A DNA stretch of 64,000 nucleotides from Picochlorum sp. 'celeri' (Eukaryota; Chlorophyta; Trebouxiophyceae), in contig JAACMV010000015.1 in assembly GCA_010909725.1 (NCBI GenBank), positions 744,001 to 808,000 on the forward strand, written 5' to 3'. The notes below the pieces were generated by a model. It saw nothing but the letters and a program-made list of their open reading frames with translations, searched no databases and was not told the DNA's origin. Shown piece after piece: positions 50,878 to 60,331 of this stretch. The position numbers were made by a program, and so were the translations under genes. Numbering within the stretch: position 1 is the stretch's first letter; each line of letters starts with the position of its first letter.

Positions 50878-53418
50878 TTACCATTCATCGTCATCTGACG
50901 CATAATATCCCTTCCAATGAAGGTGTTCTTTTTGATGTGTGCTCTCTGGGTCTGCAAACAGCGTGTGCATCATGCTTCCCTTGTCATTCACTGCTTCTTC
51001 TTCTGCATCGTCATCTTTACGATGATGGGAGGGGCCGTGCTCGTGGCCCTGAACAAGGTTTTGAATCGTCTGCCATGTGCTCGTTGCTGTCCGCTTATCA
51101 TTAGACATGAGGGCCGTTTCTCTGAGAACAAAGTATGTAAACACATTTGGTTGGATGCCTCTCATGATCATTTCATCCATACCTTCGTGAACACCTTGTA
51201 CACCATACAGTCGTGCTTTGACGAGTATAAGGGCATTGTAAAACCTCGTATCAATGGTAATATTGGCTGATTCCCTGGCATGGCGGAGCAGTTGTCTTGA
51301 CAGTTCTTCCATTGGAGGAGAACATTGGGCGCATGCTTCCATCAAGGATACATAGTCTTTAGCAGAGAGACGGATCCCTGAATTCTTCATATGGGATATG
51401 AGATCGAAACAATCATCTATTCTTCCCAACCTCGCGACAACTTGCAACAGATTGCTATAATCCTCTTGGGAAAGGACAAGCTTCCTGTTTGCATTGTGCT
51501 GCCGTTGCTGTCGTCGAGAGGACTGCGGTCGGTCGAGAATGGCCAAATAGTCTTCAAGCGTGCGGCAGTGATCAATACTTTCCGCCTTCAAATCTCTCAT
51601 GCATGCATCCACAGATTCTGTTCTACCCAGAGCCCCGAGACATTTCAGTCTGTTGATCCACACCTTGTGATTATTTCTCATACCATGAGAATCGACTATC
51701 GTATCAATATCTTCTAGTAAGGATGTACCGATATCTTCAATGTAGTGGAAATGATCTTCTGGTGCGTGTTTTGCCTGTCCTTTGTGGAGTGTTCGCCTCC
51801 AAAAATCTTTCCCCAATGCATGATAGAGCGATTGAAGGCATGTGACAACAATCGCATGGAATGACGCATCATCTGCATCATGCAATGAGAGGTACTCTAT
51901 GGCTCTGTGGAAGACGTGGGACACATGCTCTACATCCCCAGCTTTGCCACATGCAGTCATCAGGGTCCCCCATGCATGACAAGGTGGGCATTCAAACTCT
52001 TGTATAATAACATCCACTGCGTTTTCAGCCTCTTTGATTTGGCCCTGTAGCGCATATGATTGAATAAGTATTTCAATTGATGTTTGATCCGGAAGGAGCC
52101 CTATACGCTGCATTTCTCCCAACCCTTCCTTGATGGCCAGAGATCCCTCGCGACGACGAAGTGATCGGCGCAGCAGTGCATTATATGTGGCTGTATCGGG
52201 AGTGAGACCTTTCGACGTCATCGTTTTAATAAGAGCATCCATATTCCCATCGTGTGATGATGCAACAGATGCATGAAGCAGCGTGTTGCAGGCTACCCTG
52301 ACATTGTCCACTGACGATGCATGCATGTGTGCCTTGCTCTTCTCCTTCTTTTTCTTTGTTGCACCATTATCCTTCTGATCATCGCCCTGATGTTCATGAC
52401 TCCTATCATATGATGTATGATGCGCTGTTTCAGAAATATTCAATTCTACCGGAAGGTGCGCCGAAATCGCTTCTAAAAGACGCTCACACTCTCGAAAAGC
52501 CTCCTCATAGTCTTGAGCTGCACACAAGGCAGAAACATACGATGCCCCAATGGACGTCACATCCGCCTCCGAGAAACCTTCAGAAACATCCAACCATTCC
52601 TTCCATAACGTATACAAACTCTGCCGCATACCAGGACGCCCATGCAAACGAACCACTGCAGACCATGTGATGGCATCAGGGGTACACCCCTTTTTCCGAA
52701 CAACATTCCACGCCTTCAACCCTACATCATAATCCTTCGATTCTACACACTCATTCAAAAGTATATTATACCCTACTATACTAGATCTCTGTGCCGAGAT
52801 GGATTTTATATATTTCAGAGCATCCCCTCGCCTCCCTGCTGCACAGAGTGCCTTGACAACACTGCTGTTTGCCACTCGCCCCACTGGAATGTTGGACTTC
52901 CACATTGTCGACACCAATTTCTCTGCTTTCCTCGCATCTCCCGTAGCTGCATACGCTTGAAGCGCAAAATCATACGCATCAGCCACAGAATATGGGTTCT
53001 TTGCTGCACATGATGCCAACAGACTCCCGCTCGAATCAAACAATTCAACAGCCTGTTCATTCTCATGACGCCGTATCATCCCTCTCATAGACTGCACAAG
53101 ATTCTTCACTTTGACGAGACTATGGTCACTGCGTTGTGTCGATGCTGCTCGAATGCATGACAAACCCACGAATGCCGTTGCATCACTAGATATCTGTTCT
53201 TTCCTTGTTCCCAGCAGCAGACACGGCCATCTGGCAGATTTGAAACCAGCCTCCGTTCCATATCTATTTGTATGTAAATTTCTTCTATGTAATCGATTCA
53301 AGGGCTCAGTATCCAACACAGTCTGAGAAATGGACAGAAGTTCTTTAAAAACAGACGAGGCATGTTCTGTCGCACCAATTGTTCGATAAACGAACAATGC
53401 TGCCGTATTCCGCCTCAT
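50878..53418 (-). CDS. Pentatricopeptide repeat (PPR) protein
   Basis: An 846-residue protein with a basic start (MRRNTAALFVYRTIGATEH), fitting mitochondrial or plastid targeting. Multiple PPR units can be read, for example VGYNILLNECVESKDYDVGL, TYNALLRRSLRRREGSLAIK, TSIEILIQSYALQGQIKEAE, HAWGTLMTACGKAGDVEHVS, DYSNLLQVVARLGRIDDCFD and DYVSLMEACAQCSPPMEEL. A Lys-rich low-complexity insert (TKKKKEKSKAHMHA) interrupts them near residue 360. PPR proteins bind organelle RNA in a sequence-specific way for editing, processing, stability or translation. No E, DYW or SMR tail is visible, so it looks like a P-class protein. Target RNA unknown. Single exon. Confidence 0.9.
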   Translation of the reverse strand: MRRNTAALFVYRTIGATEHASSVFKELLSISQTVLDTEPLNRLHRRNLHTNRYGTEAGFKSARWPCLLLGTRKEQISSDATAFVGLSCIRAASTQRSDHSLVKVKNLVQSMRGMIRRHENEQAVELFDSSGSLLASCAAKNPYSVADAYDFALQAYAATGDARKAEKLVSTMWKSNIPVGRVANSSVVKALCAAGRRGDALKYIKSISAQRSSIVGYNILLNECVESKDYDVGLKAWNVVRKKGCTPDAITWSAVVRLHGRPGMRQSLYTLWKEWLDVSEGFSEADVTSIGASYVSALCAAQDYEEAFRECERLLEAISAHLPVELNISETAHHTSYDRSHEHQGDDQKDNGATKKKKEKSKAHMHASSVDNVRVACNTLLHASVASSHDGNMDALIKTMTSKGLTPDTATYNALLRRSLRRREGSLAIKEGLGEMQRIGLLPDQTSIEILIQSYALQGQIKEAENAVDVIIQEFECPPCHAWGTLMTACGKAGDVEHVSHVFHRAIEYLSLHDADDASFHAIVVTCLQSLYHALGKDFWRRTLHKGQAKHAPEDHFHYIEDIGTSLLEDIDTIVDSHGMRNNHKVWINRLKCLGALGRTESVDACMRDLKAESIDHCRTLEDYLAILDRPQSSRRQQRQHNANRKLVLSQEDYSNLLQVVARLGRIDDCFDLISHMKNSGIRLSAKDYVSLMEACAQCSPPMEELSRQLLRHARESANITIDTRFYNALILVKARLYGVQGVHEGMDEMIMRGIQPNVFTYFVLRETALMSNDKRTATSTWQTIQNLVQGHEHGPSHHRKDDDAEEEAVNDKGSMMHTLFADPESTHQKEHLHWKGYYASDDDEW

Positions 53419-53678
53419 CTATCACAATTAAATAATACTAGTATATTGCATTAGGATATTCACCCAAGGGCTTCGTGAAAGATATTGGGGGCATGATGAT
53501 CCGACACAGCTGCAGCAGTGAAACATAAAAAAGGTCCCATGCACAGACAAACACCATGTATATGGTGACGAGTAATAATTACTCAATGATGGTTTGATAC
53601 TCAGGCATGTATGGAATATGATGGGTCTCCTTCAGGCATTGTTTACAAGGAAAAGTCTCAAGAAACGCTATCAAACAA

Positions 53679-55691
53679 TTATGTATTGAAAATTTGAAAG
53701 TCTTCCCATCCGGTAATCATGTTTCGAAAAGCTCCTACTGTGGCTGCCGCCCCGACACTCAGCGTGAATATAGATATCACGTTCAGTAAAAGATTGAATT
53801 TTTTGCTTATTGTGTCGCCGTACATCTTTCTGTACATGGCGAATGGATAGTAGATGGAGATGGGGAAGAAGCTGATTGCCCCTGATATTCCAACAACACT
53901 CTCAAAGAATGGAAGGACGCATGCCAAGATTGTCATAATGGCGACATATGTGACGCGGATAACTGCTCTATACTTGAATGGAAGGAGGTACCCTTCGTGG
54001 TTTAAGGGTACCTCTTCGTTCGCAAACCCAGTGGCATGAGTGAACATGGCATGCAATCCAGAGTCTTGGGGTGATGCTACTTCAGGCTCGGAGATAATAC
54101 CACTGATAGCTGCAGAGAGGTATGGATCATCAATCTGAGCAGAACACACGGCTGCTAATCTGTCGGAGACAGGACTCAGACACGTGTGATCAAAGCCACA
54201 AGAGCCATGGAGCTCGAGGGGTTCAATATCACCATGTGACGGAATAGTGGCCACCTCTGGGTCTGTTGTTTTTCGATCAAATGGTGTCTTTGTTAGGGAT
54301 CCACCTCGAGAACCCGACTTATTTCTACCTTTGGAGACCCGAGGAATACTTGTGTATGCATCCTCATCCTCTTCCCTCACCGGCGGCAAACTCTTATTCT
54401 TCTTCATCCTTCTCTTTATCAAATACCATTTTGCCTGAGATTCAAGCGTATCGAACATGGCTTGGCCAAAGACCTGGTACGACGTTATCATATTGATCAA
54501 CACAGTCGCATAACAAATTATAAGAGCCCATTTTGGACCAGCATTGGACGTGATGAATGAATTGATCACAACAGAATCCACACAGTCGCCCTCTGCAGCA
54601 TACCCTGTCACTGCAACCATGAAATAACACAGAAAGGCGGATCCGATAGACCATACACATGTTTTCTTCATCTGTTTTACGGCGCTCGGTGGCTGTTTCA
54701 ATGTATCTTGAACCTCAAACAATATGAGACTAAAGTTGAAACAGAATGCAATGGTGCCCAAACCGTTCAGAACACCAAACACCTTGTCAGCTGCAGAGAT
54801 GGCTTGTCTGTTTGCGCAGACAGTCGCACTTGTCACACCAGCCACAGTACCATACCCATTGCTGATATTAGCAAAGCTGATGATGACGATAATGAGCACG
54901 TATATCACGCCAGATATGGCTCCGAGCAGCGATGACCACCATGCATCTTCCAGATTTTTAATCTGAGAGAACACCATTTCAAATCCTCCAAACGCCAGTG
55001 ACATTTTCCAATCACCTCCAGTCTCCGGACTCAAACACGATGGAGTCACAGCAATCTCCTCCTGTGTCTTCCCCTGATAGGAGCATGCCAAGTTTGCAAT
55101 CTGCACCATGGCATTGCTCGCTGTGATTGTGTAAATCAACGAAAAGAAGCACAAATTCACAATCTGAAATACTGACACAATAATAGCACTATTTCGTCCC
55201 AACAAATGCCTCACTGCGTGATGATACCTCGCATGCTCGATACCATTTGCTTCATAACAGCACGCCAGCATTCGAGACGCCAACATGGAGATACCAAAAA
55301 ACACCCACATCAGAATGGGCCCTGCTACCCAACCAAGCCACGCAAATGTCGCTGGTAACGCAAGAATCGATGCTCCGACGATGGCAGTATACACATGCAG
55401 CGATGTAGACAAGACGGTGCCTGCATGAACATGATGATGATGGTCACAAAAAAAGGGCTGTGTGTTTTCCTTCGCAGATAGCGCACCTTTTTTCCCATTG
55501 GGTACACCCATGGAACCGTTCTGAGCCATAAAGATTTTATTCGTTTCATCATCATGATGATGATGTTTGATGGGCTCGACGTCGTGCTGCCCTTGCGAGA
55601 CGGCAGCAGCAGGACTCTCGTGGGAGAGCACAACGCCGTCGCTCACATCATTTTTGACACCATCGGAACTTTCACGGCGTGTCAAAGACAT
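53679..55691 (-). CDS. Amino acid permease, AAP/AAAP family
   Basis: A 670-residue transporter with about ten membrane helices. It starts with a polar tail of about 80 residues (with HHHHDDE), then TM1 HVYTAIVGASILALPATFAW. The family signature GGFEMVFSQIKNLEDAWWSS and LGTIAFCFNFSLILFEVQDT followed by LKQPPSAVKQMKK are close to plant AAP permeases, which import amino acids with protons at the plasma membrane or organelles. The loop after SQAKWYLIKRRMKKN is expanded by about 130 residues of Ser/Thr/Asp-rich sequence; plant AAPs, about 480 residues long, lack this. The C-terminal helices include VAIMTILACVLPFFESVVG. Single exon; TTACA near 53641 fits a minus-strand polyadenylation signal. Substrate range unknown. 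Confidence 0.9.
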   Translation of the reverse strand: MSLTRRESSDGVKNDVSDGVVLSHESPAAAVSQGQHDVEPIKHHHHDDETNKIFMAQNGSMGVPNGKKGALSAKENTQPFFCDHHHHVHAGTVLSTSLHVYTAIVGASILALPATFAWLGWVAGPILMWVFFGISMLASRMLACCYEANGIEHARYHHAVRHLLGRNSAIIVSVFQIVNLCFFSLIYTITASNAMVQIANLACSYQGKTQEEIAVTPSCLSPETGGDWKMSLAFGGFEMVFSQIKNLEDAWWSSLLGAISGVIYVLIIVIISFANISNGYGTVAGVTSATVCANRQAISAADKVFGVLNGLGTIAFCFNFSLILFEVQDTLKQPPSAVKQMKKTCVWSIGSAFLCYFMVAVTGYAAEGDCVDSVVINSFITSNAGPKWALIICYATVLINMITSYQVFGQAMFDTLESQAKWYLIKRRMKKNKSLPPVREEDEDAYTSIPRVSKGRNKSGSRGGSLTKTPFDRKTTDPEVATIPSHGDIEPLELHGSCGFDHTCLSPVSDRLAAVCSAQIDDPYLSAAISGIISEPEVASPQDSGLHAMFTHATGFANEEVPLNHEGYLLPFKYRAVIRVTYVAIMTILACVLPFFESVVGISGAISFFPISIYYPFAMYRKMYGDTISKKFNLLLNVISIFTLSVGAAATVGAFRNMITGWEDFQIFNT

Positions 55692-55951
55692 AATTTATTG
55701 AAAGAATTTATTAGAAGCGACTCCATGGTCGTATCATCCAAAATACGGATGCATCTGACCCCATCCTTCCATTCCAGCCCATTTGTCTCCCTCGCCCCAT
55801 CAAACCATAGCGTTCAACGGATGACCATACATATCAATACAGGAGGTCATTTTCGTCCTCTCTCGTGGACAAATCCCAGGGATCTCTATACGGCTTCTCA
55901 TCTATATAGAGTACGTTATATATAGAGTAGTTCAGGGGAAGAAATTTCACG

Positions 55952-57001
55952 ATGCAGAGGGCTGTGGTTATGCGACGGTTTGGGTCGTCTGCCAAGGAGG
56001 CATTGGAAATCGTCACGGATCACCCTAAACCCAAACGAGGCAAAGGCGAGGTGCTCATACAGGTGCATGGAACGTCACTTAATCCTATAGACTGTAAAAC
56101 AAGGCGGGGTGAGATGCCCAAATTCCTGGTCTCGCTGCCCAAAGTGTTGGGTGGAGATGTGTCTGGCATTGTTGTTGAGAGTGACAGTGATGCATTCCCT
56201 GTGGGTGCTCGAGTGATGGCTCTGACGGAGGGATTTCAGATGTGGGTGCCATGGGGATGTTATTGTGAATATGTCTCTGTGCCCGAGGGTCATCTGGTGA
56301 TGGTGCCCTCCGATGTGGACCTGGTGGAGGCAGCAGGTGTGCCATTGGTGTCTGTCACAGCATCCATGGCCTTGAATGCCATCTGTCCATCTGGGTCGGG
56401 TGATGCTCAGCACGATGATAATAATACATCAGCAGCAGCAAAACACAAGAAGAAGAAGATTTTGATTCATGCTGGTGCTGGTGGCGTGGGATCCATGTGT
56501 ATCCAGTTGGCAAAGCAGAGAGGATACGAGGTGTACACCACCTCGAGTCACGAAGAATTCTGCGCCGACCTCGGCGCTGATCACGTCATTAACTATAAAA
56601 CAAGTCGATTCTGGGAGATGTATGGGAAGGGGGAATTTGACGCCGTTATCGATCCGATTGGAGGGGAGGTGGAAACACATAGCCTGCAAATGCTTGATAG
56701 GCATGGTGTCTATGTCTGCATCATGCATGGCCACCCGCTGGGGACATTTGCCAGGAAGTTTCTGCACATAATACAGCATGCCTTGGGATTTGGTCCAGCA
56801 TATCATGTCATCATGGTGAGTCCAAACCAGGGAATCCTTCAAGAGGTGGCATTGCTGTTGCAAGATAAGAAAGTCAGGCCAGTCATCTCCAAAGTAGTAC
56901 CACTGTCTGGTGTCATGGACGCGCATGATGAAATGGACCGTGGGTTGAATTCCAAAGGAAAGATTGTATTCTCCGTCCGTGAGCAGCAACAAGAGCACTA
57001 A
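55952..57001 (+). CDS. Quinone oxidoreductase-like protein (MDR superfamily)
   Basis: A 349-residue NAD(P)H-dependent reductase of the zinc-free medium-chain group. Motifs: GTSLNPIDCKTRRGEMP (catalytic-domain start), PKVLGGDVSGIVVESD, EYVSVPEGHLVMVPSDVD, the cofactor site HAGAGGVGSMCIQLAKQRG (GxGxxG), LGADHVINYK, and VIDPIGGEVETH. The nearest types are chloroplast envelope quinone oxidoreductase homologues and RTN4IP1-like enzymes; I cannot choose. No clear transit peptide: the start MQRAVVMRRFGSS is short and typical of the cytosolic form. A Lys/Asn/Ala-rich insert (about 152-166) precedes the nucleotide fold. Single exon, divergent from the AAP gene over 260 bp. Confidence 0.88.
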   Translation: MQRAVVMRRFGSSAKEALEIVTDHPKPKRGKGEVLIQVHGTSLNPIDCKTRRGEMPKFLVSLPKVLGGDVSGIVVESDSDAFPVGARVMALTEGFQMWVPWGCYCEYVSVPEGHLVMVPSDVDLVEAAGVPLVSVTASMALNAICPSGSGDAQHDDNNTSAAAKHKKKKILIHAGAGGVGSMCIQLAKQRGYEVYTTSSHEEFCADLGADHVINYKTSRFWEMYGKGEFDAVIDPIGGEVETHSLQMLDRHGVYVCIMHGHPLGTFARKFLHIIQHALGFGPAYHVIMVSPNQGILQEVALLLQDKKVRPVISKVVPLSGVMDAHDEMDRGLNSKGKIVFSVREQQQEH

Positions 57002-57169
57002 TTTTTATTACGTTGAAGAATGAATGAAATGAAACATCAATCCCATCCCATATTACTGATTTGCTCCTATCATTAATATAGCAATTAATAATTAAAAAGA
57101 GTAATAGTAATATCCGTGTATATTATTATAGAGAGTCGAATAGAAAGAAGAAGAAAAACAAGGGACATC

Positions 57170-58474
57170 ATGGGTGCCACGGCAATGGCGTTGGAACAGC
57201 AAGGTTCCAAGCATGGCGAGCCTTCTGTAGGTCAAGGTCTTCGTACCTATTATAAAGGTAAAATAGAGGGATTGGAGATGCAAATACGTGAGAAACAGTC
57301 GGATCTTCGTCGGATGGAAGCCCAACGAAATGACCTCAATTCGAAAGGTAGGTATTTGTCTTTTGTGTGCGTGTTTTCTCACAAGAGATGTGATACATGT
57401 GATTCAAATGATGCAGTGAGATTATTGAGAGAGGAATTGCAGCTGTTGCAAGAGCCAGGGTCCTACGTTGGAGAGGTGATCAAGCTCATGGGAAAACGCA
57501 AGGCTCTCGTCAAGGTGAATCCAGAGGGGAAGTATGTAGTAGATATTGAAGAAAGTATTGACGTGGGGTCTCTTAAACCGGGGGCGAGAGTGGCGCTGAG
57601 GAATGATTCGTATGCGTTGCACTTTGTGCTGCCCACCAAGGTGGATCCTTTGGTGAGTCTGATGAAGGTGGAAAAGGTACCCGATTCGACGTATGATTTG
57701 GTTGGAGGATTGGATCAGCAGATTAAGGAGATTAAAGAGGTTATAGAGCTTCCATTGAAGCATCCAGAGTTGTTTGATTCGCTGGGTATTGCGCAGCCCA
57801 AGGGAGTCCTCTTGTATGGTCCACCTGGTACTGGAAAGACGCTGTTGGCGAGGGCGGTGGCGCATCATACGGAATGTACTTTTATCCGAGTATCAGGGGG
57901 TGAGCTTGTTCAGAAGTATATCGGTGAGGGATCAAGGATGGTTCGTGAACTGTTTGTGATGGCTCGTGAGCATGCCCCTTCCATTATTTTCATGGATGAG
58001 GTGGATTCTATTGGATCTGCCAGGTCAGAGGGGGGATCTTCCGGAGGTGATTCCGAGGTACAGCGTACAATGCTTGAGCTTTTGAATCAGTTGGATGGTT
58101 TTGAAGCCACGAATAAGATCAAGGTGCTCATGGCAACTAATCGTATTGATATCCTGGATGCTGCGTTGCTGCGTCCAGGACGTATTGATAGAAAGATTGA
58201 GTTTCCAAATCCGAATGAGGAGTCTCGATTAGAAATTTTGAAGATTCATTCTAGGAAGATGAATCTGATGAGAGGTATTGATCTGAAGAAGATTGCCGAT
58301 CAGATGAATGGCGCCAGTGGCGCAGAGCTCAAGGCCTGCTGTACAGAAGCTGGTATGTTTGCCCTGCGAGAGCGGCGAATTCATGTCACCCAGGAAGATT
58401 TTGAAATGGCCGTGACCAAGGTCATGAAGAAGGATAGTGACAAGAATATGAGTTTGAAGAAATTGTGGAAGTAA
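57170..58474 (+). CDS. RPT6: 26S proteasome regulatory ATPase RPT6
   Basis: Exons 57170-57347 and 57417-58474; intron 69 bp (GTAGGT...GATGCAG, phase 1); 411 residues. The spliced sequence reads [20 protein letters not shown] across the junction, as in PSMC5/SUG1. The intron is a multiple of three and stop-free, so an unspliced transcript would still be translated with 23 extra residues. Domains: N-terminal coiled coil, OB domain, AAA core with P-loop YGPPGTGKT (193-201), Walker [11 protein letters not shown], and the C-terminal MSLKKLWK with the HbYX-like end. RPT6 is one of six ATPases that unfold substrates in the 19S base. TGTAA at 58495-58499. Confidence 0.95.
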   Translation: MGATAMALEQQGSKHGEPSVGQGLRTYYKGKIEGLEMQIREKQSDLRRMEAQRNDLNSKGRYLSFVCVFSHKRCDTCDSNDAVRLLREELQLLQEPGSYVGEVIKLMGKRKALVKVNPEGKYVVDIEESIDVGSLKPGARVALRNDSYALHFVLPTKVDPLVSLMKVEKVPDSTYDLVGGLDQQIKEIKEVIELPLKHPELFDSLGIAQPKGVLLYGPPGTGKTLLARAVAHHTECTFIRVSGGELVQKYIGEGSRMVRELFVMAREHAPSIIFMDEVDSIGSARSEGGSSGGDSEVQRTMLELLNQLDGFEATNKIKVLMATNRIDILDAALLRPGRIDRKIEFPNPNEESRLEILKIHSRKMNLMRGIDLKKIADQMNGASGAELKACCTEAGMFALRERRIHVTQEDFEMAVTKVMKKDSDKNMSLKKLWK

Positions 58475-58494
58475 TCATTGTTTGTCTGTCTTGA

Positions 58495-58499
58495 TGTAA
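58495..58499 (+). terminator. TGTAA polyadenylation signal for RPT6
   Basis: TGTAA lies 21 bases past the stop. Confidence 0.55.
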
Positions 58500-58619
58500 C
58501 ATGTGTTTCCCCCATCTTGTGATTTCTTGCGTCTTGTTCGATTGCACTCAGTGTCACTGGCGCATGGCTAAATAACAGATTATTTTTTCCCATATTTACT
58601 CAGAAGAATTGTACATACG

Positions 58620-59435
58620 ATGAAGATCATTCTTATCCTTTGGTTTGCTTTTGCAGTACACATGGCGCATCTGGTAACAGTCCTGGCCGCTCCCTCCCCT
58701 GGGTGTCCCACTGATATGATCTGGGATGGAACCTCTTGTCGATATCCAGTGTCTTTTAAACCTACTTCATGTGCAGAAGGAGAGCATAAGGACACTATTC
58801 TCACGTATATTGTGCAAGCCAGCAAGGCCGCGGTGTCAAGGCTTGACTCATTCCGAAACCTTGACGGGCAGTTTGTTGAATTACAAATAGAAAAGGATGC
58901 CCTCGCGGAGACGGTTCCATATTTCACTAACGATGTTGAGAATGGACAGTTGTTCCAAGATGTGCTCAATTCTAGCCAATTTCTGCAGGACTGGGTAGAT
59001 CTTTCGTCAGCAGCCCCATCCTTGGGCACACTGTTTTTTAATCCAATGGGAGCAGCAGCTCGACAGTGTTTCAAGGAGTACCAATCTAGTGTTGAATCAT
59101 ATTCGACAACTCCGCCAAATGCCATGATTCGATTCGTCGGCGATGGGGGTAGAGCTCTGGTAGTGGATATTTTTGACATCTCAAGCTCGGATGATGGGAG
59201 CATGTTCACCCTTGTTGCCCGCCTGGCCCCTCCAGACTCGGAGCTCTATGTTCCCGAAGGCCACTGCCACACGAGACAAGACTTGAATGCTCCTCATTAC
59301 CACCATAATAGTAAATGTGCTGAGATTATTTTGGAGTATGAAGAGAGTGGTGCAGATGTTTTGGAGAATGTACAGGGCAAGGGGGTGACCATCTTTCTGA
59401 AATTCACTGTGTGGGTACCAAACAGGGGAGAATGA
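58620..59435 (+). CDS. Secreted protein of unknown family
   Basis: A 271-residue protein with signal peptide MKIILILWFAFAVHMAHLVT and cleavage near VLAAP. I recognise no family. A cysteine pair GCPTDMIWDGTSC follows the signal, then a helical region (ILTYIVQASKAAVSRLDS), and a beta-rich C-terminal half with IRFVGDGGRALVVDIFDISS and VARLAPPDSELYVPEGHCHT. A His-rich stretch APHYHHNSKC could bind metal. No transmembrane segment or ER retention signal is seen, so an extracellular or vacuolar place is likely. Codon use and surroundings look ordinary. Single exon. Confidence 0.75.
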   Translation: MKIILILWFAFAVHMAHLVTVLAAPSPGCPTDMIWDGTSCRYPVSFKPTSCAEGEHKDTILTYIVQASKAAVSRLDSFRNLDGQFVELQIEKDALAETVPYFTNDVENGQLFQDVLNSSQFLQDWVDLSSAAPSLGTLFFNPMGAAARQCFKEYQSSVESYSTTPPNAMIRFVGDGGRALVVDIFDISSSDDGSMFTLVARLAPPDSELYVPEGHCHTRQDLNAPHYHHNSKCAEIILEYEESGADVLENVQGKGVTIFLKFTVWVPNRGE

Positions 59436-59803
59436 AGATGGTACGAAGAGGTATAATCATCTGGCAGGAAATCCTCATCGTTACGATGAAATACTAGACT
59501 GAGTCTTGAGTCTGCTGATGGTCATACATACAGAAGAATCTTACTACTATTGTTTGTGATGCTCAAACTCCAGTGCATTCTCTGTTATTACCTCGGATCT
59601 TACTGTAAACGTATGCGACAAGATGCTGCCCTGTACCATTGGAGCGACATGCTGGTGTCTTTGGACAATCACTGCAGTGATTGGTTCAAATCCAAAATGA
59701 TCGATTTAAGACAAATTCGTTTCAGTTCATAAAACTATTGTGCTGGACAGAAACAGAATGCAATAATAATACCATTATTTGTATAACAAGAGTTAAATAA
59801 TCC
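59436..59803. other. Intergenic region
   Basis: About 368 bp between two plus-strand genes. GGTTCAAATCC near 59684 matches a tRNA B-box but no A-box or cloverleaf fits around it. A 60-codon open frame at 59550 has no support. Confidence 0.4.
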
Positions 59804-60316
59804 ATGAACGCGTCTACTCCCCTGGAAGAGGATGCGAGAGTGAGCAAAGTTGGCTTTGCCAAGATTATTGGAAAGGACATTGACTACGTGGTGAACAAAT
59901 ATGACATTGTTCTGGGTCGACAGAACAAAAATAGAAGTGTTGATGTTTCTTTAGGGGACGTGAAGAGTGTATCCAGACAGCATGCCAGGATATTCTATGA
60001 TTTTGAGAAAAAGGGCTTTTTCCTCATGGTGCTGGGCAAGAATGGCGTGTTGGTAGACAGTATACCCTATGGTCCTCAGTCAGAGCCCATCCGACTGCGA
60101 TCACAGAGTCGTATTCAAATAGGTAATGACGTGTCTCTGCATTTTCTGCTGCCAAAGAAGCTCTCGCGGGTGTTCAACTGCAAGAGGAAGAGGAAAGCAG
60201 ATGATGCACAGCTCCAGGATGCTGCTCCTCCTCCACCAGGACCACCCCCATCATCATTTTTAAACGCATTTTTAGACGGGATAGCAGGAAACGCAACAAA
60301 TAATTCTTACATGTAA
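59804..60316 (+). CDS. FHA-domain protein, plant FHA2-like
   Basis: A 170-residue protein. The FHA domain spans about residues 15-118: GFAKIIGKDIDYVVNKYDIV then LGRQNKNRSVDV, VSRQHARIFYDFEKKGFFLM, VLGKNGVLVD, and SQSRIQIGNDVSLHFLLPKK. This is close to the plant nuclear FHA2-type proteins. FHA domains bind phosphothreonine peptides; Arabidopsis FHA2 is implicated in stamen development and transcription-linked roles. A basic patch KRKRKADDA (nuclear signal) and a Pro-rich PPPPGPPP tail follow. Single exon. The stop TAA is itself part of a TGTAA in the palindrome at 60307-60316, and the gap to the ASF1 stop is 15 bp. Confidence 0.88.
   Translation: MNASTPLEEDARVSKVGFAKIIGKDIDYVVNKYDIVLGRQNKNRSVDVSLGDVKSVSRQHARIFYDFEKKGFFLMVLGKNGVLVDSIPYGPQSEPIRLRSQSRIQIGNDVSLHFLLPKKLSRVFNCKRKRKADDAQLQDAAPPPPGPPPSSFLNAFLDGIAGNATNNSYM
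60307..60316. terminator. Palindromic TTACATGTAA shared by FHA2-like and ASF1 genes
   Basis: TTACA (minus-strand ASF1) and TGTAA (plus-strand FHA2-like) overlap in one perfect palindrome. The FHA2-like stop codon lies inside it. Confidence 0.45.
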
Positions 60317-60331
60317 CATATATATATACCT

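Noticed and set aside
59670..59700. tRNA B-box-like GGTTCAAATCC
   Set aside because: No matching A-box, no acceptor stem and no anticodon arm can be folded around it.
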